64,000 bases of DNA. Origin: Cladopsammia gracilis (lineage: Eukaryota > Cnidaria > Anthozoa > Scleractinia > Dendrophylliidae). Of this stretch, positions 1 through 9,400 are shown one piece after another. Numbering within the stretch: position 1 is the first letter of the stretch; the number at the start of each line of letters is the position of its first letter. A program made the position numbers and the translations under genes. A model generated the notes under the pieces. It did no database searches. It saw nothing but the letters and a program-made list of their open reading frames with translations, and was not told where the DNA came from. The DNA lies in assembly GCA_022457155.1 (NCBI GenBank), contig JAJGOT010000352.1, positions 124,001 through 188,000 of the forward strand, read 5' to 3'.

Positions 1-342
1 CTTGCATGCCGCTCGAGAAATGCCAAAACGGCGTATACGACTCCGCTTGTGTGACATTGTTTGTGGTTACGATGCGTAGAAGTAGGGTTTTAAAACTTGA
101 GTGAGGCAAAATCCTACTACAACACTTTTCGTGTGGAGCCGGCGTAATTATCGTAACGGTTATAAAGTTGTGGGTTCGATGGAAACAAAACGGTTTGTTG
201 TAATCGGTAGTAATACGTATCGTGTAGCAAAGCTTAAAGTCATTGTACCGTCTAAATTGATCCTATGGATTAGTCCTAACTCTCGGCTTTCTTTTTTTTT
301 TTTGGTCAGTATAGCAAAAGAATATGAACAAAATAAATTTAC

Positions 343-427
343 CTGGAAGTACATCAGGTGATCTGTTTTTACTTTCAGTGTTTGCAGGGTATTTTACTTC
401 CTCCTCGGGGACGTCTTTGCTAAGATT
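343..427 (-). CDS. Copy A exon 7: start of PTP-like domain
   Basis: This 85-bp exon has phase 0 in and phase 1 out. It encodes NLSKDVPEEEVKYPANTE, then SKNRSPDVLPG. It matches the first PTP exon of copy B (SSKNRFPDVLPG) and the KNRY loop at the start of classical PTP domains. The pTyr-binding Tyr is Ser here. The next exon is beyond the left edge. Confidence 0.8.
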
Positions 428-3400
428 CTGAAACCCAAAACAACAAATCAGTGCATCACTATACTATGCGCATGCGTAAAAATATCAATGTGTTCCGTAT
501 ACGTGGTGTCTGAAGAAAGAATGCGTTCTGATCCAAGCTTTCTCCTACACGAGGCAAAATACAAATTAAAACAGGAAAACGTGAGCCAGAAAAATAACAA
601 GTGAACTTGAGTTTTATATTTGTCGAGGAGTTATATTATTTCGGCTGAATGAAGTTCGTTTCACTCGATGATCCTCTTGTTCACACGCACATTCAGTGCT
701 AACCTGCAAATAGCCATAGCCGCCTCTCGCCGCTCCTGGCTGCTAGAGGCGTTCGCCAGGAAGTGTCTGCGGTTTACCATGAAAAATTCCATTTGATGTC
801 CCGCGCGAACGCTCGTAGTGGCCAGGAGCAATGTGAAGCGGCTGTATTCGCAGCGGGCTAATTCAGTGCAACCTTATTCTTAGATTAGTTTAAGGCCCAC
901 GCGGATTTCACGTAACAAAGAATAAAACTGGTAACGAGGCGAGAAGTCATATTGCGCGCAATCGACAATTAATCTTCGAAATTTTGATATCATACATGCA
1001 GTTGGGTTTTCTTACCTTGAATTCAGCCTCTTTCTTCTTTTCGTTTCTGTTTCTGAGCGCCAAAGCTACAATGCCCACGGTTCCTGTTTTGTGTGTCAGC
1101 GGTACATCCTCGTCATCCATGATAGAGTGCGCAGATGAACGCCTTCTACCGCGGTCAGTGTCGATATACCGTAAAGCAACGGGGCTCGATTGCTTAGAAC
1201 CACGACCTTGGCCCTGAGACGAAAAAGTAACAGAATTAATAAACGCTGAAAAGGCACTGACGGCGATTACAGGCTTTTACTTAAAACACAAACCTCTCCT
1301 CCGGTGCTTGCCGATCCCCTCCGAGAGCCTCCAGAACCTGAAGAAGCAGTATCGGAAACTTGTCCAACCTTGTTCTTGTTGCTTTCATCATTAGGCTTGT
1401 CTGCATCAGGGGCGGGGCTTGTCACAATAACAGGTGCTAAGGCACCAGGTTTATTTGCTTTACTTTCCCCATCATCTTTCCCTAAACCGCCATAAGCTTG
1501 GTTTTCGTAGGATATAACTTTCTCCTTTCGGTCTTTATTACTGTTTTTATCCTAAAATTAGTAAATTAAGAATTTGTGAGGCACGTTATTTTAATCGCTT
1601 CATGTTTGAATGCAGTTATACATCATTGCAACTGAGCTAACAACGTTAAGGATAATATGGTCTAACTCATCGTACGCGATCACCCGAAATCGGTCAGGAA
1701 ACTTAGGCAGTCGTCGCCTTGGGAGAGCTACAAGTTAGAAAATAGAACAAAGAATCAACAGAGCGGTGTCTGCTTACGAGAGGTGGTTGGACTGGAATTG
1801 AGTGATTGCCCAAGATTTAATCGATTGACCGAAGGAGGTAAGACGTGCGCAGTTACTACCTGCCAACTCTGGAACAGCTTAAGCCTGGAACTTAGATTAA
1901 ATTCAGTATCAATAGAAGTCTTTAAGAATAATTATAGAAAAATCTTAATTAAAGAGCAGCAGGAATTGCACCACTTTAAAGTTTGAAGGTTTTGTATATA
2001 TTTCACTAGCCATGCACATCATTAGTTGTTGTAAAACCCATATATTTATATTGATTTATGATAAATTTGTAATTTTATATTACATTTATAGTAGAATTTC
2101 TATATTTCTGTAGTTTTTATTTATTTTCTTCTTAGACTTTGTACATATTGCATCTTATTTTTTCGTAATCTTAAATAGAGGGCCACAAGTTTACTAGTTT
2201 TGTAACTATTCCGTGCTACCCTCCCTAAATAAAGTGTATTATTATTTTTTTATATTGATGCTAAAAAGCGAGTATGTGCTTTAACAATCTCGTCTCCAGG
2301 GGCGGATCCAGGGGGGGGGGGGGGGGGGGGTGAAATGGGTGAATTTTCACCCCCCCTTTTCTGAGACCCTTTCTTTCTTTTTTCTAAAGTATTTCTCAAA
2401 TATTAATATTTTATTAAAATTTCACCCCCCATTTCAAAATCCTGGATCCGCCCCTGGTCCCCAGGGTCTTCTTCGCTTTCCACATGGCGGGGTGGGCGTG
2501 GAACCCCTGGACAAGGCTAGGCTGTCAAAATACTCTAAGAACAATGGAGTACAGTCAACTCTCTCTTAACGACTATTCTCTGAAGCGACTACTTCCTGTA
2601 AGCGACCACTTTGTAAATAACCATTTTGTTTCTCAGTCAAATACTGTTTCAAATTGATTTTTCCCTTAAGCGACCACCTCCCTTAAGCGACCACTTTTTC
2701 CTTCACCAAGGCTGGTCGGCTTAAGAGAGAGTTGACGGTATTTCGTCACGTGACACACGATGAAATGGCGTTTTCAGAGGTTATTTCCAGTAATTGGCAG
2801 CTGTGTTTGTTTTCTGGTTATAATCTGAAACCACAGGCAGCCCAGCCGTGTTTGTTTTCTAGTAATCTGAAACCGTTGTTCAAAAGAAACGAAGACATTT
2901 CATCATATTTTACGCGAAAAAATACGCCAGGATTTTTGGTGTATTTTGGCAGGAAGACCTCAGATAACAACGGCCTGGACCACCACAGACACCTTATTAA
3001 GACTTATATAACAGAGTAACTGGTTAGCTTTCAGTTGAGGTTGGGGTTAGCAGTTTATATAGTTAAATTTCGGCCTAAGCAACCCGAAAAGCTAGGTGGT
3101 ACAGTGGTACGGTAGGCTATGTAAGTCTAAGCGTAGCTGAGGTCGCAGGTTCAATCCTGAGTGGGGATTTTAGATTTTCTTTTTTACACTTAAAAATTTA
3201 TTGAAAATAAAATTCTAAGTGTCGACATTACGTTATATAAGTCTCGGTAAGTGTCCAAGGTGGCCCAGACCGTTGTTATCTAAGGTCTTCCATTTTGGCA
3301 GCCTTGTCCAGGGTCGGTTCTCCGCCCGACCTGCCATTTTGAATTTGAACAAAGCGGAGAAGGCACTAGGGACGAGGTTGGTGTTTTAATTTACCTTATT

Positions 3401-6400
3401 TTCTTCGTTTTCTTTATCGTTGTCGTTTCTCTCGCTCTTCTCCTTCTGTTTTTTTCTATTCTTCTCATTTCTTAATTGTCCCTCGTTATTATTCGCGTTC
3501 ACATGTACAACGTGTAATTTCTGGGATTCTTCGCCGGCCTTCCGCTTTTTTCGTCGATTTGCACCGCAGCAAAACAGCTAAAATAACAAAGGTAGATAAT
3601 ATTAGCCCAACAACAACAACAACAACGTTTATTCGCACTGTAACAGGGCCAGCTAACATACAGGGGGTAAAACTACCTACGTCCTCAGTAAACCTTTGTT
3701 GATTGTACTGGCACTTTTTGGGCATAATTTGGTAAATCGATCATGTCATTAAATTTTTATTGTCAATTGAAAATAGCACTGTCAAGTACAACCGAATCTC
3801 TCTTTAAAATTATTTGTTTCTTCTGATTTTAGCAATAATTAAATTTAAGTTTATTGTGTCACGAAAGAGCTAAGATGAAAGTAAAATTGAATTATGGCAC
3901 CGACCGATCGATCTCAATAATGTATATAGATAGGCTTAGCCTAACAGCGGAGCTCTCTGAACAAAAACGATGATGATAAGCTTAACTAGGTGAAAGGTCG
4001 GAAGCACAAGAATAATTAGAATTAAGATTGACGACCAGGCTATTTTTCAATTTAAGCAATTCTCAAAAACAGTAAGCTTATTACGCGACCGTCTGCACAG
4101 TGCATTTAGACTGCACAAATTCCACAAAAGCTCACTGTTTCTGAAATGTGAAACCTCTCTTGAGTAGCAAACCACGAAAAAAAGCAGGGAAAAACGATTT
4201 TGCAAACCGTTTTCTCTGCTAAACAAAACAAAAGTGTTTTTTTTCGTTTTAAAATGTTTTATTCATCAATAACAAATCCCTAAAGTTTACAATATTATCC
4301 TGAGAGGCTAGTCATTTCCGGTTACAAGGCATCCTGCATTATAAAGCTAGTCATTTCCGGTTACAATAATACAAGGTCAGTTCCGGTTTACATGAGTCAC
4401 TTGAAAGTCTAGTCCATAAGGGATTATTTATAAAGTTCATTTCCGGTCGTTTGGTCCACTTGAAAGTCCTTTCTGGTTTGCACATGATTACTTTAGTCAT
4501 TTCTGGTATTGAATGATGAGTTGCCAGTAGCTAAATTATTTATAGAGTCACAAGCTTTGACTGTTGTATTTCACAAAATTAATATTCGGATGACACCACA
4601 AAGCAGAAAATTTCTATTTGGTCATTCGGGAGAAATCAATTTGCCCAGGGGAGGGGGTACTCCCATATATGAGCTATATAGGTATGTGCCGCTGTCAAGG
4701 GTATGGTTTTCAAGCAGTTTAGTCTGGGATAGGGTATAGTAATCAGAAATGTTTGGTCTAGAATAGGGTATCATTTTCCACAAAACTGATCAGTTGCATG
4801 AAGAATTTAGTCTAGACGAGGTTTACTGGCAAATGGAAAAATCGGTAATGTGTGCTGTACGACATTTTTACTGACCCCTGGTATCTTAGACTGTGATAGT
4901 GAACAAGTTTCTGCAAAATAGTGAGTCTAGAAAAGGTCTAGGATAGGGTAGGATTTTTCGGTGTTTATTCTAGAATAGGGTTGCAAAATGCAGCTAAAAT
5001 GGTCTAGTATAGGTTAAGGGTCTCAGAGTCCCAGCCCCCCCCCCCCCCCTCCCCGGGGGCAATTTGCAACTGTGTTGTGATGTCATTCCTTATGTCCCTT
5101 ACAGTGTCCCGAGAGTTCTCGGTGCCATTGTGAAAATAATCGAGGGTAACAATTTTGAAAGTCTGTTTGTAAGAACTTTTGAGCAAATTTTGTTATCAAC
5201 ATTGAGTAGCGAAATGGCTGGGCCACCAATTTTTTAGGTTTTTCTTATCATCTTTCTTGTAAAGTAATGTAGTCACGCTTCCTTGCATTGAATCACTGAG
5301 AGAATTATTTTCCAAACTAAATTTATAATTTCGAACAGAATAGGGCCTAAAAGATCCCAGAATTTAGCGAAAAATTGTTGAGGTAATCCGTCTGAACCGG
5401 GGGTTTTCCCTGAAGAAAGTCCACGCATTGCGTGGGTAATTTCAGCCAAAGATAAAAATCCTTCGCAGGATAAAATTTCGCTCTCACTTAATCTGTTTAC
5501 AAGATTGTTAAAAAATTCGGTTTGGACTGTTAAATTAACAGGTTCTTGCAAGTACAAATTACGGTAAAAATCGAAATGGGCCGGAATCTTGTGAAAAGAC
5601 TTCAACACCGGCGGAGTTATAAATAGATTGAACAGTATTTTTCTGAGCACGTGAATTTGGTAGGTTTTTCACCTTCTTCAAGCCATTTGACTCTGCTACG
5701 AATTTGGCTTCCTCTCATTTGGGATAAATTAATGGCCCGAATTTCTCTTTCAAGCGTTTCTATGGTGGTTTTCGCTGAGCTATCTCCTTTAATAAGAGCC
5801 CGTTTAGCTTCGATCAAAGAATTTATAGTTGCGCGTTGTTTACTTCGACCAAAATCTATAGCAACTAATTTTATAGATTCTTTAAGAAAATCCCACAAAG
5901 CTTGAATGAAAGTAAATGCTTTCCAGTACAATGCATGTTTCTTAATAATTTCTGAGATCATATCGCAAACATCAAATTCTAAATTTAGCCTCCAAAGTCC
6001 TGGTCCACGGGAAAATGAATTATGCAAATTGCGGCTTAAATCAACAGAATCATGATCGGAAAAAACACAAGGCAAAATTTCAAATTTTAAAAAGGAATCA
6101 TACAAGTCCTGAGCAATAAAAAAATTATCCAAACGTGTACCGATAGTTTTATCCGCATTATTACCATGTGCATTGTATTTTTCAGTCGGCCGTGTTTTTT
6201 TTGCGCCAGAGAACACTGTGCAGATCTTTCAAATCCATGGAAATTGTAGGATTTCCTCCAAACTTATCAGAAACGTTTTCAATGCAGTTAAAATCGCCAG
6301 CAATAATTTTAAAAGAGTTCGGAAAAAATATTCATGAATTGTGTCATAAAAGTACGTTCACTTGGATTCGTGGGTGCATAAGTATAAAACCAAATTAATT

Positions 6401-9400
6401 TTCGTGTCGTCGAAATCAGTTAAAACACTAACAATTCTACCAGAAGAATCTTTTTTCCATTGTAAACATTTGAAATCAGTATTTTCAGCGACAAGAATGG
6501 CAACGCCGCCTTGTTTACCAATAGCGGGCGACCAGAAACTTTTACCGCGCCATTTCATTTAGCTGTCAGAGAATTATCGCATTTTGTCTTGTCGCTAAAG
6601 GTTCTTGTAAACAAATAAAATCAGAACGGGAATTTTTCGCAAAATCAAAAACAGAGCGTTGTTTCGCTTCATTGCCAAAACCACGGATATTCAAAGTTGT
6701 AAATTTAGCTCTGAATGCAAAAACTTGGAGAAAATTCTTCGGGTAAAATTAACATATTTAACTGAAGCTTAAGCTTAAGTCTTATTATTAAACTAAACAA
6801 TTTTTGCAAATCACATTTAGACGTTACTTGCTTTTCTGCTTATGTTTGTTTGTCCGATGTCCAGTGTTTCTCCTCTTCGGCAAAGGTTGTTTGCTGTCAT
6901 ATTCATAACGTTCGAGATTTTTAGTGTCCGTTTTCTCCGCTCCTGTGGTACTGGATTCCGTAATAAAATCAAACATCTCCCCGCTTTGAAAAATGTATGA
7001 CGTTCCCCGAAGCAAGATTTTATCCCAGGAAGCTCTTCTTTTTCCACTAAAGCGGCTTCTGAGTATCCCTGTCTTGAGTAGCAAACCGCGAAAAAATGCA
7101 GGAAAATAACGACTCATAATTTCAACCGTTTTCTCCGCTCAGTAAACACAGCAGACAATCAAAGTGTTTTTCTAGCTGACGTGACATTCGGCCGTGTAAC
7201 CGCGCAAAAAACAAAGCCTCGCTTTGGTTTCTACATGACGTCGTATGCGCATGTTTTGCAACGTCATATGCGCCCGCGAGCTAGTCCTGCGCGACGGAGC
7301 GCGGTCCTGTGTGACACACCACGATGTGACGCGCGGTCCTGTGTGACACACACACGCGCCCGCGAAACATTCCGCTATCCATGACCATGAAAAATGACGG
7401 CACAGGTTCTATGAGTATGGGGCTGCGCAGCCAGGCCTTCGGCCTGGCGAGTGCTCCGCTAAAAACTGTCAGTCACGTGCAGTGCCAAACCACACAAGAA
7501 CATCCACGCTACACGCGAGGTCATACTACCTGGGAAGGCCTGGTACTCATTGGAATAGGTAATGTATGGGGAATATACTATTTTACTTCATTATTTCTTG
7601 ATCCAGAAGATTCGTAGCTTGGACCCAGGCCTACGTCTCACGCGATGATGTGATGGCGCTGGTGTCAACAAATTCGGACAGTTCATGAAAGAGTCCGTGA
7701 GTGTGTGGTGAAGCGGGATAAAGGATTTTATAGCTATAAATTATACTCACACAACAGCATGCTACGGTCAGCAATAGGAGACCAACAGCGCCTGCGATTG
7801 CAATAAGAATAATGCCCAGCGTCGACAGTTTGCCAGAGTGGAACCCAGCAGTCTTATGAGCGGAAGCATCCTCCCCGGCCAAATCAACATGGATAACCTA
7901 CAGGCACGAAAAGAAGAAACAGCTCATAATATAGTTGTTTTATTCAATCAGAAGAACATCAGTTTTGCCTCAATGGCTAACGACATGCTTTATCTATCAA
8001 ATATTTCTTCTGTATTGTATTTACTCGAATAAACGCTCCTCATTTCAAACGCGTGCGAATATGTCACGATTGGATTTGGTTTTGGTTTTGGGTATTAAGC
8101 CGCGGCTACACGTGCGATTTTTTGCTTGCACAGGTGATGCGATTTTTTGAAAAATTGTCGCGTCGCCAGCGCACGGTGGTGGCTACACGCGTGACAAATT
8201 TTGGTGACAAAATGTTGCAACAAAGACTGTGAGGGGCTGGGTTGGTAATTAAGCCTGAGCCTCGCTTTAGTTCTTAAATCTCATTGGCTAGACACCCTTT
8301 TGTCGTGTCGCAAGTGCAAAAAAAGGTTACAGGGTGGCTACACGAGTGACAATGTCCGCGATTTTATCACGAAACATTCAACTCTTGTATTTTTTTTCTG
8401 CAACTTTTTCAGCTCTCGCGTCGCATGTTCATGAGTTGCTACACGTGCGATTTTTACCTTGCGCTGGCGACGCGACAATTTCTGTGCAAGCAAAAATCGC
8501 ACGTGTAGCCGCAGCTTTAAAAAAGTGGCGCGAGAGGTTTTGCCTGAATACAAAATGTAGCAATACGAAAACAAAGCAACCGCGAAATTACTTTTGATAC
8601 TCAATTGAAAACTGCTCTCAGATAAACACTGTTTACAGAAAAACGTTTTCACCGAGGAAAAAAGTGAATGATTTATTTGCATGAGCAGACATTTTAAATT
8701 CGTTTCTTGTTTTGTGGAATGTATAAAAACCATCAGAACATTGCCAGAAAATGACCAAGATACTCAAAGTGAACTTTTGATAGACAAATATACTTACCTT
8801 TCCTTCAAATTCTGGTCCAAGCGATTTGGTATTTCCATTTTCCAAGAACATTTTCAGCACTTTGTAAACCTTCAATGTAAGACACTTATGCAACTTTTTG
8901 GAGCCCGATTTAGATACGTAGAACCACACTTCTGCTCTCTCATCCTTTTTTCTTGGGTCGGCACAGTTTTTGTTCACGTTGATAAAAATTATCCTGTCGG
9001 GAGACACCCTAGTACCATTTTTGTTGTACAAGTTCCAAGCTATCTTCTGTTTCAGGCTGTGTTCCAACTTGGAGCAAAACTCTCCCCAAGTAATGCCTAA
9101 CTTAACTTTGATGTACAGGCGGGGATTTTGCTCCACGGGAGGGGTCCCTGAGGATGTTGGTTCTTTTGTTGGACCAGTGCTCGAAGCAGGTGAAGTAGGA
9201 GGCTTTATTCCGCATACCCAATGGGTGTAATACCCAACTTTGGTTCCGGATGAAGTCGGTGTGAGAGTAACAAATTTCACACCCCAATCCCAAATTTGGT
9301 TGCATCGTTTATAGTACAAGTACTTTAAAAACTGACCGTGTTTATCAGGCGCGTCTGGTGTAAGATATACCAAAGACACTGCTTGCACAAAACGCTCTTT

